DNA from: Ruminococcus sp.
GTDB taxonomy: Bacteria; Bacillota; Clostridia; Oscillospirales; Ruminococcaceae
Assembly: GCA_014799785.1 (NCBI GenBank)
Contig: JAAVHI010000010.1
Location: forward strand, 1-37,457
Reading direction: 5' to 3'
DNA: 37,457 bases
Below the pieces are notes generated by a model. That model made no database searches and had not been told where the DNA came from. It saw only the letters and a list, made by a program, of their open reading frames with translations. The position numbers were made by a program, and so were the translations under genes. Shown here in pieces: positions 1 through 8,003 of this stretch; within the stretch, counting starts at the first letter, position 1; each line of letters begins with the position of its first letter.

Positions 1-11
1 CAAGGGTAACT

Positions 12-249
12 GTACTTCGTACCGCAACAAGGAGGGGCGGTCGTGTTCGCCCCTCCTCGAAATGACTGTCGTCATTTCTCACCTCCTGCTCCGTTTCGGG
101 GGCTATGCGCCTGCGGGCGCGGGGAGGGAATTTCGCCGCCTGCGGGCGGCGACCAAAGGGCTCTGCCCTTTGGAAACTCGCCACCTTTGAAAAGGTGGAC
201 GAAACTTTTCCATGGCGGCTTTGCCGCCTAAGAGCCCGCACGATAGTGC
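12..249. repeat. Cascade of about nine short-loop hairpins (intergenic repeat element)
   Basis: This GC-rich stretch upstream of the first gene is a series of adjacent inverted repeats. The stems are at 12-15/19-22 (loop TTC), 31-39/48-56, 59-66/71-78 (loop TGTC), 107-111/116-120, 134-140/145-151, 153-161/165-173 (loop TCT), 181-187/192-198 (loop TGAA), 214-219/223-228 (loop TTT) and 238-241/246-249. All stems were checked by eye base by base. I see no convincing gene here: the open frames at the left are low-complexity and lack a ribosome binding site. A dispersed intergenic repeat or a structured RNA are both possible. The pattern recurs between leuC and leuD. Confidence 0.75.
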
Positions 250-302
250 GCAAAATCAAAATTTATAAGCCAACTGATTTTCATGTTCTTACACTTGTGT
301 TA

Positions 303-331
303 TTGACAACAGCACGGATTTATGATAAAAT
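303..331 (+). promoter_or_regulatory. Sigma-A promoter for the first SGNH lipoprotein
   Basis: TTGACA at 303-308 and TAAAAT at 326-331 are separated by 17 bases. The start codon at 414 follows about 80 bases downstream. It lies just after the hairpin cascade. Confidence 0.75.
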
Positions 332-413
332 TTATTTATACTTAAAATATAACTGCGGCGCATACCGCCGCTTACTGAAATACACCCCACATCTGAAAGG
401 AAGTTTACAGATC

Positions 414-1331
414 ATGAACACCAAATGCTCCAAATGTATCGCTTTTGCTGCCGCGGTTTTATCGGCGGCTTATTTTTCGGGCTGCCACAAGGTCGAGGAA
501 ACGACCGTTACGGAATCCCTCGCTCCCCCGACCGCTATGACTACCTCGGAAGCCGTTCCCGCTATGGCTACCGTCAGCGAGACCGAGCCCGAAACGGAAA
601 CCGAAGCCGAGACCACAGAGACCGAACCCGCGTCCAGAGTTATCGTCCCGAAGCTTGAATGGACAAGCCTTGACTGGAACAAGGAATTTATGGAGGACAC
701 CATTTTTGTTGGCGACTCGGTCTGCCGCGCGCTTTATGTGTACAACGACCTGCTCACCACAAAACAAGTCGCCGCAACGGGCGGAGGCGCGGCGCGCAAT
801 ATTTACGACTACACCTTTAAAATGGAGGACAACGAGTTCACTCTGCGCGAAGCGGCTGAGCACTACAAGCCCAATGTTTTCTTCCTCTGGATGGGCATAA
901 ACGACATCAACATGACCGAAAAGGACGTTTACGCAAACAATCTGAAAGCTATTGCCGAGGATATGCTGTCAATATCTCCAGAAAGCAAGGTCGTAATACT
1001 CAGCATGAGCCCCACTGCCGACTACCACGAATGGAACGCAAACGAGCGTATCCGCGAGTACAATGCGGCGGCAAAGGAAATGTGTGAAGCGATCGAGGGC
1101 GAGGAAATTTACTATCTGGATATTCAGGACATTCTTTCCGACGAGGAGGGCTATCTGCTTCCCGAATGCGACAGCGGAGACGGTATGCACCTGTCCCAGA
1201 TGGCGTACACACGTCTTTTGAGCTACATAACCGTTGCAATGGACGAAGCCGCTCCTGCGGAAACTCAGCAGACGGAAACGGCTTCGGAGGATATATCCGC
1301 AGAAACATCTTCGGAGCAGCCGGCAGAATAA
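414..1331 (+). CDS. Lipoprotein SGNH/GDSL-type esterase
   Basis: This is a 305-residue predicted lipoprotein that probably removes acyl (often acetyl) groups from a carbohydrate outside the cell. A signal peptide ends in the lipobox FSGC with Cys24. A Thr/Glu-rich linker covers about residues 28-75. The SGNH catalytic core follows: GDS at 100-102 (nucleophile Ser102), GIND at 161-164 (Asn163), and DGMH at 256-259 (Asp256, His259). The last 30 residues are again Thr/Ser/Glu-rich. The ATG at 414 is chosen because AAAGGAAG stands about 10 bases upstream and the signal peptide starts there; the open frame runs further upstream, into the hairpin element, but has no such support. A second SGNH lipoprotein follows 46 bases downstream, probably in one transcript. 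The substrate cannot be read from the sequence. Confidence 0.9.
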   Translation: MNTKCSKCIAFAAAVLSAAYFSGCHKVEETTVTESLAPPTAMTTSEAVPAMATVSETEPETETEAETTETEPASRVIVPKLEWTSLDWNKEFMEDTIFVGDSVCRALYVYNDLLTTKQVAATGGGAARNIYDYTFKMEDNEFTLREAAEHYKPNVFFLWMGINDINMTEKDVYANNLKAIAEDMLSISPESKVVILSMSPTADYHEWNANERIREYNAAAKEMCEAIEGEEIYYLDIQDILSDEEGYLLPECDSGDGMHLSQMAYTRLLSYITVAMDEAAPAETQQTETASEDISAETSSEQPAE

Positions 1332-1377
1332 AGCTCTGTACTCTGAATCTCCGTCATCTAATGAAAGGTGGTCGTAA

Positions 1378-2853
1378 ATGCGTATCGGAAAAACTGCTTG
1401 TTCGGTTATTGCGGCGGCGCTGCTTGCAGCGTCCGCAGCGCTTTTTGCGTCCTGTCAGAAGATAGACGAGGAGGCTCCCGAACAGATATACTACATAGAG
1501 GCTTCGGAAAGGTTCTACATTCCCGACATTGAGGAAGCCGCGATAACCACTGCGGAGACTATCTCCGAGACCGCGGAGGTTACTGAAATAACTGAAATTA
1601 CCTCGGAAATAACTGAAACGGAGACGCAGACGGAATCCGAATCGGAAACTACTGAGGAAACCACCAAGGAATCACGGACGGAAACGGAAACGTCCTCGGA
1701 GACCGAATCTGAAACAACAACGGAAATTACCACGGAAACAGAACCCGTAACGGAAATAATCACAGAGACCCTGCCCGTTTCTGAGGAGACCGTCACGGAG
1801 ACGCAGCCCGTTCAGGCAGCTCTTTACGAGATGAGCTATCCTGCGGAGGACACATTCGTCAAGCCTTTGGGACGGACATTTATGCGGGACGGCGCGCGCA
1901 TTCTTTCCCACACCTGTTCGGGAGTGGAGTTTGCTTTCAGAGGCACTAAAGCTGACATTACTCTCACAAGCAACTGCAAGACGTCCAAGGCACGTGTGGC
2001 GTTCTACGTCAACGGAGAATATATTAAGGACACCATGCTTCAGAATTCTGAGGAAACGTTCACCCTCTTTGAAAGCGACGAGCCGCAGAACTGTATAATC
2101 TCCGTTGTGAAGCTGTCCGAGGCGGCTTACTCCAACGTGGGCGTGAAAAGCATTAACGTGAACTCGGAATACGGGATAATCCCCACTCCCGCAAGAAATC
2201 ACAAGATAGAATTTATCGGCGACAGCATTACCTGCGGCTACGGCGTGGACGCTGCCGACCAGTACGAAGCCTTTGCCACAACCAACGAAAATGGCGAGAA
2301 AACCTACGCCGCACTTGTGGGAAAGCACTTTAAGGCGGACTACAACGTTATCTCATGGAGCGGTATCGGGGTTTACTCCTCCTACACCGAATCCTCGAAG
2401 CCGAACCAGAGCTTCCTTATGCCGCCTATCTACGGCAAGACCGCTCCCAACGAGCTTTCAAACGATATGTGGGATTTTTCCAAATGGCAGCCCGACCTTG
2501 TGGTAATAAACCTCGGCACCAACGACAACACTTGGACAAGGGGCATTCAGGAGCGCGCAGACCTGTTCGGCTCGGCGTACTACGATTTCATAAAGCAGGT
2601 GCGTGAAGCCAATCCCAACGCCTACATAATCTGCTCCCTCGGCGTAATGGGCAGCAAGCTGCTCCCCGAAATAGAAAAGCAGGTCGCTCTGTACTCGGCA
2701 AATACGGGAGATTACCGCATCACCACCTTTGAGTTTGACTACCGCGACGGCGTAAACGACGGCTTCGGAGCGGGCTTCCACCCCAGCGCGGTTACTCACC
2801 AAAAAATGGCGGACAAGCTGATACCGTTTATTTCTCAGCTTTTAGGTTGGTAA
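1378..2853 (+). CDS. Lipoprotein carbohydrate esterase, CE2-like
   Basis: This 491-residue secreted lipoprotein resembles family 2 carbohydrate esterases (acetylxylan esterase type). The signal peptide ends at lipobox FASC with Cys26. Residues about 50-147 are an extreme Thr/Glu/Ser linker. Residues about 150-265 look like the beta-rich N-terminal domain of CE2 enzymes. The SGNH domain follows with GDS at 281-283 (Ser283), GTND at 380-383 and His468 in GFHPS. CE2 enzymes are known to work with a Ser-His dyad, and those residues are present. The start has AAAGGTGG just upstream at a suitable distance. Together with the preceding gene it suggests removal of acetyl groups from plant polysaccharide at the cell surface. 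The exact substrate is an inference. Confidence 0.9.
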   Translation: MRIGKTACSVIAAALLAASAALFASCQKIDEEAPEQIYYIEASERFYIPDIEEAAITTAETISETAEVTEITEITSEITETETQTESESETTEETTKESRTETETSSETESETTTEITTETEPVTEIITETLPVSEETVTETQPVQAALYEMSYPAEDTFVKPLGRTFMRDGARILSHTCSGVEFAFRGTKADITLTSNCKTSKARVAFYVNGEYIKDTMLQNSEETFTLFESDEPQNCIISVVKLSEAAYSNVGVKSINVNSEYGIIPTPARNHKIEFIGDSITCGYGVDAADQYEAFATTNENGEKTYAALVGKHFKADYNVISWSGIGVYSSYTESSKPNQSFLMPPIYGKTAPNELSNDMWDFSKWQPDLVVINLGTNDNTWTRGIQERADLFGSAYYDFIKQVREANPNAYIICSLGVMGSKLLPEIEKQVALYSANTGDYRITTFEFDYRDGVNDGFGAGFHPSAVTHQKMADKLIPFISQLLGW

Positions 2854-2970
2854 ATACGTCGGAAACTGACTTTTTGCAGCATGGCGTTTTGTGAAAACTA
2901 TACAAAAAATGTCTGCATTATTCTGCACTGTAAGATACATAAATTTATAGACTTTTTGGCAAAAATATTG

Positions 2971-2976
2971 TATAAT
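2971..2976 (+). promoter_or_regulatory. Possible promoter -10 for fucO
   Basis: TATAAT at 2971-2976 is directly preceded by TG, and the start codon at 3078 lies about 100 bases downstream. No good -35 sits at 17 bases, so this is a weaker call than the other promoters. Confidence 0.4.
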
Positions 2977-3077
2977 ATAAACATAAAAGCGTGGCTGCGA
3001 GTATATTCGTATTCCGCGTTTTTTGTTAAACATTACGCTTCGGACAAGCAATACTATTTAAAAAGGAGCAGATGAAA

Positions 3078-4223
3078 ATGAACAGGTTTATTCTCAACGA
3101 AATTTCCTACCACGGTGCGGGAGCTATCGCCGCCATCAAGGACGAGGCCGCAGGCAGAGGCTTCAAAAAAGCTTTGGTTTGCTCTGACCCCGATCTTATC
3201 AAGTTCGGTGTGACAAAGAAGGTCACCGATATTCTGGACGGCGCAGGTCTTGCTTACGATATTTTCTCCGAGATCAAGCCCAATCCCACCATTGAAAACG
3301 TTCAGGCGGGCGTAGCCGCTTACAAGGCTGCGGGTGCAGATTACATCATCGCTATCGGCGGTGGCTCCTCCATGGACACCGCAAAGGCTGTTGGCATCAT
3401 CATCAACAATCTCGAATTTGCGGACGTAAGAAGCCTTGAGGGCGTTGCCGATACAAAGAACAAGTGCGTACCCATTTTTGCAGTACCCACCACGGCGGGA
3501 ACAGCGGCAGAGGTTACGATCAACTACGTTATTACCGACGCTGAAAAGAACAGGAAAATGGTTTGCGTTGACCCTCACGACATTCCCGTTGTCGCTTTCG
3601 TTGACCCCGAAATGATGGAGACTATGCCTAAGGGTCTCACAGCCGCAACAGGCATGGACGCTCTTACACACGCTATCGAGGGCTACATCACCAAGGGCGC
3701 GTGGGAGCTTTCCGATATGTTCCACATCAAGGCTATTGAGATAATCGCAAGAAGTCTCCGCGGCGCAGTTGCAAACACCAAGGAGGGCAGGACGGATATG
3801 GCCCTTGGTCAGTACGTTGCGGGAATGGGCTTCTCCAACGTGGGACTTGGAATTGTTCACTCCATGGCTCATCCTCTGGGCGCGCTGTATGACACTCCCC
3901 ACGGCGTTGCAAACGCTATCATTCTGCCTACGGTAATGGAGTACAACGCTCCCGCTACAGGCGAAAAATACCGCGAGATCGCCCGTGCAATGGGTGTTAA
4001 GGGCGTTGACGAAATGTCCCAGGAGGAATACAGAAAAGCCGCTATCGACGCTGTTAAGCAGCTTTCGCAGGATGTTGGAATCCCCGCCGATCTGAAGGAC
4101 ATTGTAAAGACCGAGGATATCCCGTTCCTTGCTCAGTCCGCGTTTGACGATGCGTGCCGCCCCGGAAATCCCAGAGACACCTCTGTTGAGGAGATCACCG
4201 AGCTGTATAAGTCGCTCCTGTAA
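3078..4223 (+). CDS. fucO: Iron-dependent lactaldehyde reductase / 1,2-propanediol oxidoreductase
   Basis: This is a 381-residue group III iron-containing alcohol dehydrogenase, closely resembling E. coli FucO over its full length. It would reduce L-lactaldehyde to L-1,2-propanediol with NADH during fucose or rhamnose fermentation. GGGS at 94-97 belongs to the dinucleotide-binding region. The expected metal ligands Asp194, His198, His261 and His275 are all present with the FucO spacing. ATG 3078 is preferred over ATG 3072 because GGAG at 3065-3068 is 9 bases from it but only 3 from the earlier one, and the resulting N-terminus aligns with E. coli FucO. It appears monocistronic, with a hairpin after it. 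No fucose or rhamnose genes are visible nearby, so broader alcohol or aldehyde use is possible. Confidence 0.93.
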   Translation: MNRFILNEISYHGAGAIAAIKDEAAGRGFKKALVCSDPDLIKFGVTKKVTDILDGAGLAYDIFSEIKPNPTIENVQAGVAAYKAAGADYIIAIGGGSSMDTAKAVGIIINNLEFADVRSLEGVADTKNKCVPIFAVPTTAGTAAEVTINYVITDAEKNRKMVCVDPHDIPVVAFVDPEMMETMPKGLTAATGMDALTHAIEGYITKGAWELSDMFHIKAIEIIARSLRGAVANTKEGRTDMALGQYVAGMGFSNVGLGIVHSMAHPLGALYDTPHGVANAIILPTVMEYNAPATGEKYREIARAMGVKGVDEMSQEEYRKAAIDAVKQLSQDVGIPADLKDIVKTEDIPFLAQSAFDDACRPGNPRDTSVEEITELYKSLL

Positions 4224-4229
4224 GATATC

Positions 4230-4291
4230 CTGCCGCCCGACGGATCTCGGCGATACGCTTTGTATCCTGCCTGTCCTATGTCGGGCGGCAG
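4230..4291 (+). terminator. Long inverted repeat after fucO
   Basis: A perfect 12-base stem pairs 4230-4241 with 4280-4291. The 38-base loop contains a smaller nested repeat (ggat/atcc). There is no run of T immediately after it, so it may be a processing or stabilising structure rather than a simple terminator. The 4292-4480 stretch that follows is AT-rich with no recognisable gene. Confidence 0.55.
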
Positions 4292-4480
4292 TTATTACAT
4301 AATATTTACTGCAATTATTTGTGCAAAAAACATATAAAAATCTCACTGCCGATATTTTATTTTATAAAATTTAATCAATATTAACACAATATTCACAAAC
4401 TATGCGGTAAAAAAATATATAATTATAATGTATAGTATTTGAATTTTATTTTAATTTTTTCTTTTTATATATTTTGCGAT

Positions 4481-4523
4481 AGGAGGGTTTGCCGCGTTTT
4501 TGCTGCGGCAAAGTGGTGAAATG
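4481..4523 (+). promoter_or_regulatory. Ribosome binding site bridged to the start codon by a hairpin
   Basis: AGGAGG at 4481-4486 is 34 bases from ATG 4521, too far for normal initiation. Between them a perfect 8-base stem pairs 4488-4495 with 4505-4512. If folded, the unpaired distance from the AGGAGG to the ATG shrinks to about 9 bases, which is optimal. A TTG at 4500 in the same frame is the alternative start, but it lies inside the hairpin loop. Confidence 0.6.
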
Positions 4524-6968
4524 AAAAAGATTGCTGTTGTGTATTCATCAAAATCCGGACATACCAAGCAGTACGCCGACTGGCTGAAGGAAGATGTCGG
4601 AGACATTGACGTTATTCCTGTGGCTACCTTCAGTCCGTCACAGTCAATGGCGTATAAGCTTATCATTTTCGCCTGCGGAGTTTACGGCGACAAGCTTTCA
4701 ATAATGGATTATGTGAAAAAAAATATTACCGCAATGGCTCCTCAGAAAACCATGATCATGGCTGTAACATGGTACACAAACGATTCCGAAGAGGCCAAGC
4801 AGAAGCTTATAGAGGAGAATTATCCCGAGCAGTTTAAAAGCGGTAATGTACCTATTTTTGTTCTGAACAGCGGCGTTGACAAGAAGTCTCTTTCCGCTAT
4901 GGACAAGATGAAGCTGACCGCCGCTCAGGTCATGATCGACAAAAAGGACGGCAGAAGCACCGATGATATCAACGCTCTGGCGATAATCAAGGGTTATTCC
5001 GACCAAACCTCCAAGGACAATCTTGCTTCGATAAAACAGGCTATAGACTTGTTTTTCAATCCCACGAAAGCAACAAAGCCCGCGGCTTCGGCGGCTGCAC
5101 CAAGACCTGCCGCGCCGTCCCCCGCTCCTGCTGCAAAACCGGCTCCCGCGGCTCCTGCTCCGAAACCGATGGACGTTTCCGAAATGAAGAGCGACGCGGA
5201 CGCGCTCAGCTCTTTGGAGAATGCTTTCAAAGCGCTCGGCGCTCCAAAGGCAGCTTCGCAGCCTAAGCCGGAACCAAAACCCGAGCCCAAGCCCGAACCC
5301 GCTCCTGTACCGCCTCCGCAGCCGAAGCCTCAGCCTAAACCAACGGTAGACCCCGTTAAGGCTTCCGTAGCTTCATCGGTAAAGGACGCTATCGCCGCTC
5401 TCAGCAGCGGAGAAATGACTACGAACTACGCTCCTGTGCCTACCTTTGAGATAGACGACAGTGATTCCGATACATATTCCGAAGCAGTTGCTGACAGCCT
5501 TATGCTTTTAAATCAGGCCGCTGCAGATGCCAAACCCGAACCGGCTCCCGTACAGGCAGAACCTGCTGCCCCTAAGGCGGCACAGCCCGCTCCTGCTCAG
5601 TCTGCACCTGCTGCTCCTAAGGCGGCACAGCCCGCTCCTGCTCAGTCTGCACCCGCTGCTCCTAAGGCGGCACAGCCCGCTCCTGCTCAGTCTGCACCCG
5701 CTACTCCTAAGGCGGCACAGCCCGCTCCTGCTCAGTCTGCACCCGCTACTCCTAAGGCGGCACAGACTGCTCCTGCACAGGCAACACCTGCTGCTCCAAA
5801 AGCGGCACAGACTGCTCCTGCACAGGCAGCGCCCGCTGCTCCTAAGGCTGCCGAGACTGCCGCTGCCGAAAAACCTCAGGCGACACCGCCGCGCAAAAAC
5901 AGCTACATGGAGCTGTTTGCGCAGCGCAGACGCAATCCTGCAACAGCTTCGTCGGAAGCTGCCGCACCCGCTGCTCCTGCTGTTAATAATGCTCCCGCAC
6001 AAACAGCGGCTCCGAAGCCCGCACCTCAGCCTGCTCCCCAGCCGACTGCAAAACCTGCGGCACAGGCGGTTCAGCCAACCGCTCAGCCCGCTGCAAGACC
6101 TGCGGCACAGGCGGCTCCAAAACCTGCGGCGAGACCTGTTCCCCCGCCTGCTGCGCCCGGCAAATCCAGCAACACTGTTATCGACTTTGATTTTATAATG
6201 GACGACGGACCTGTTCCTGCGGTCGCTCCTCCCGAGCCTAAGCCTGTACAGTCTGCGCAGCCCGCGCCCACGGCCTCCATTGACATGGACGTTTACGATT
6301 TCATTTCCGAGGACGCCAAGCCCGCTGTCAGCAGCAGAGCTATGAACGCGGTTCAGGATCTTGCCAAGGCTAAGGCGGAGGCCGAAAAGGAAAAGCTTAA
6401 AGCCGCTGCTGTCGCCGAAAACATGGCCGAAAGCAACAAAAATAACAATGATATCATAGAGAAAATGAAGCGCGATCTTGCGGCTCTTGCGGAGGAAAGC
6501 GAACAGGAGATTGAGGTCGCTTCCGAACCGGCGGCTTCCGAAGCCGAAGAGGCCGAGGACGAGGGTCTGGACGGCTTCATGTTCTCGAATGATGTTGACT
6601 ACGACCTTGAAGCAGAATTTGCTGAGCCTGCTATCATTTCGGACGAAAAAGCCGTGCAGGAGAAGCAGTCCAAGACCGATCTGGATATAAGAAAGCTTCA
6701 GGAGGAGATCAACGCCTCCATCGAGCAGAACAAGGCTACAAAGGAAAAAATGGAAAAGCGTTACGGCAAAAAAGAAAAGGAAGAATATCACAATCCCTTT
6801 GCCGTTCAGTTTGAAGAGGACGAAAGCAAGAACAAGAAGAAAAAGAAAACCGTTGAGGTCAAGCGTCTTGCAGACCCAATCGACCCCGATATTTTCTTCA
6901 ACAAGGCCGGCAAGGATTACGATTCCACTCCCGGCGCTATGCCCGAGATCAAATTCAGAAACAGATAG
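4521..6968 (+). CDS. Flavodoxin-domain protein with long Ala/Pro repeat region and charged C-terminus
   Basis: This 815-residue protein begins with a flavodoxin-like domain (about residues 1-165) whose first loop, SSKSGHT, fits the phosphate-binding loop for FMN. Residues about 180-580 are low-complexity Ala/Pro/Gln/Lys, including seven 15-residue tandem repeats (348-452). After that come acidic and coiled-coil-like stretches, then a Lys-rich tail ending near PEIKFRNR. No signal peptide or membrane span is visible, so it should be cytoplasmic. The flavodoxin part suggests electron transfer or a redox-sensing role, perhaps tethered or scaffolded by the flexible region. The fusion is unusual and I do not recognise the C-terminal family. 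It is monocistronic and ends at a strong terminator. Start choice: ATG 4521 begins the flavodoxin strand directly. Confidence 0.88.
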   Translation: MKKIAVVYSSKSGHTKQYADWLKEDVGDIDVIPVATFSPSQSMAYKLIIFACGVYGDKLSIMDYVKKNITAMAPQKTMIMAVTWYTNDSEEAKQKLIEENYPEQFKSGNVPIFVLNSGVDKKSLSAMDKMKLTAAQVMIDKKDGRSTDDINALAIIKGYSDQTSKDNLASIKQAIDLFFNPTKATKPAASAAAPRPAAPSPAPAAKPAPAAPAPKPMDVSEMKSDADALSSLENAFKALGAPKAASQPKPEPKPEPKPEPAPVPPPQPKPQPKPTVDPVKASVASSVKDAIAALSSGEMTTNYAPVPTFEIDDSDSDTYSEAVADSLMLLNQAAADAKPEPAPVQAEPAAPKAAQPAPAQSAPAAPKAAQPAPAQSAPAAPKAAQPAPAQSAPATPKAAQPAPAQSAPATPKAAQTAPAQATPAAPKAAQTAPAQAAPAAPKAAETAAAEKPQATPPRKNSYMELFAQRRRNPATASSEAAAPAAPAVNNAPAQTAAPKPAPQPAPQPTAKPAAQAVQPTAQPAARPAAQAAPKPAARPVPPPAAPGKSSNTVIDFDFIMDDGPVPAVAPPEPKPVQSAQPAPTASIDMDVYDFISEDAKPAVSSRAMNAVQDLAKAKAEAEKEKLKAAAVAENMAESNKNNNDIIEKMKRDLAALAEESEQEIEVASEPAASEAEEAEDEGLDGFMFSNDVDYDLEAEFAEPAIISDEKAVQEKQSKTDLDIRKLQEEINASIEQNKATKEKMEKRYGKKEKEEYHNPFAVQFEEDESKNKKKKKTVEVKRLADPIDPDIFFNKAGKDYDSTPGAMPEIKFRNR
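5562..5876 (+). repeat. Seven tandem 45-bp repeats within the flavodoxin-domain gene
   Basis: The 45-base unit encodes the 15-residue motif PAAPKAAQPAPAQSA. The first four copies are nearly identical in DNA; the last three have diverged (Thr for Pro, Ala or Thr for Ser). Such arrays change length by slippage or recombination, so repeat number may differ among strains. Confidence 0.9.
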
Positions 6969-6982
6969 TACGCAAAATAAAA

Positions 6983-7015
6983 ACGGTCTGAGTGAAACTT
7001 CTCAGACCGTTTTTT
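6983..7015. terminator. Bidirectional rho-independent terminator
   Basis: A 10-base stem pairs 6983-6992 with 7001-7010. It has T residues after it and A residues before it, so it can serve the plus-strand flavodoxin gene and the converging minus-strand gene that ends at 7043. Confidence 0.9.
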
Positions 7016-7042
7016 ACGTATGTCAAATCTGTCAGAAAACTG

Positions 7043-7981
7043 TTATCGCGGAAAAACATTGAAATACTTGATCCTGCCCGTAAGCGCGGACAGCATTTCA
7101 AGACGAACAATATCTTTATACTCCGGTTTGGCAAGGTAATAAACGTACATTTCAAGCATTTTGATATCGTCGATCGTCCTGCCCTCAAGCTTGAACTGAC
7201 TGAAGCCCATTGGCATATACTTTGTCTCGATATCGTCGGGAGAAATATGCGTGGGGAAATCCTTTATCTTGTAAATATTATAATCCATGTACTGACACAG
7301 GAACGGTTCCTTAACAATGTTTTTACCGCCTAACCCAAGTCCGCTCTGCGCAAGACTGCAAAGCTCTATCTGGTATTTTCCGATGGAGCGGTAATGCTCC
7401 CCCCGTCTGGGACATTCGGGCTGACAGCAAGCGTTTACGAGAACCTCACATCTTCCCTTGTCCTTTATCAGTGCAAGCTCGTCAAATTTATTGTTCCAGT
7501 TGTAGTCCAGAACCACCAGATTGTAATTCTTGTCAAGCTCGCTGTTAAGGTCGTCCATGCTGCGTATCTGTTTGCAGGTGGACGAAGTTATCTTATAGCC
7601 CGGATAATTTTCGCGGATATACTGCTCCAGAATGGGAGACATTACGATAACCTCGTTCAAGCCGTTTTCAGCCATTTTCAGAATATCGTTGCACACCTTG
7701 TCCGAGAGGTGCTTTTCCTCGATAAGCGGATTGGTAAAGGTAAATCTTAACGGTATTCCCCTGTCGTTAAATGACTTCATGATCTTTTCATTTAACTCCC
7801 TGGTGTAGTCTCCCGCAACGTTTCTGCCGCCGTTCCAGACCGCGCCCGTAAAGCTTCCGAAAACGGAAGCGATCCTTGCGCCGTCCCTGAAACGGTCAGG
7901 GAACTCTTTCATATACGTGTCCAGCAGTATATTGAGGCTGTAGTGGTCGGTAAAGCTTGGCAGATGATAATTAATTGGCAT
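7043..7981 (-). CDS. U32-peptidase-like protein with Cys-rich motif
   Basis: This 312-residue protein resembles the U32 peptidase / UbiU-UbiV fold: an alpha/beta barrel with a probable iron-sulfur site. A Cys-rich segment lies around residues 185-190 (Cys185, Cys186, Cys190, in NACCQPECPRRGEHY), with further cysteines at 208 and 229. A motif FKLEGR at 263-268 recalls the KIEGR signature near the end of U32 domains. The similarity is my reading of motifs and is not proven. AAGGAAGG lies upstream of the ATG. The gene starts 22 bases after the PepV-like gene ends and is probably cotranscribed with it. Possible roles include a cofactor-modifying or RNA-modifying enzyme; peptidase activity is not certain even for the known family. 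Confidence 0.8.
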   Translation of the reverse strand: MPINYHLPSFTDHYSLNILLDTYMKEFPDRFRDGARIASVFGSFTGAVWNGGRNVAGDYTRELNEKIMKSFNDRGIPLRFTFTNPLIEEKHLSDKVCNDILKMAENGLNEVIVMSPILEQYIRENYPGYKITSSTCKQIRSMDDLNSELDKNYNLVVLDYNWNNKFDELALIKDKGRCEVLVNACCQPECPRRGEHYRSIGKYQIELCSLAQSGLGLGGKNIVKEPFLCQYMDYNIYKIKDFPTHISPDDIETKYMPMGFSQFKLEGRTIDDIKMLEMYVYYLAKPEYKDIVRLEMLSALTGRIKYFNVFPR

Positions 7982-8003
7982 ATTTATCCTTCCTTTACGT
8001 TAG

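Noticed and set aside
43..231. Short plus-strand reading frame
   Set aside because: It lies wholly inside the hairpin cascade and has no ribosome site.
105..413. N-terminal extension of the first SGNH lipoprotein
   Set aside because: It is hairpin DNA translated by chance. The signal peptide and ribosome site both point to ATG 414.
3054..4346. Long minus-strand open frame opposite fucO
   Set aside because: It mirrors the codons of a clearly conserved gene and has no family features or ribosome site.
4381..4397. TTAACA and TTCACA 11 bases apart before the flavodoxin gene
   Set aside because: Only two imperfect boxes, and no -10 at the 9-base distance seen at the two convincing promoters.
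5562..5876. CRISPR array
   Set aside because: The repeats are contiguous without spacers and keep the reading frame of a protein.
5508..6791. Long minus-strand open frame opposite the Ala/Pro repeats
   Set aside because: It reads as Arg/Ser/Cys repeats that are the reverse of the repeat DNA, a typical shadow.
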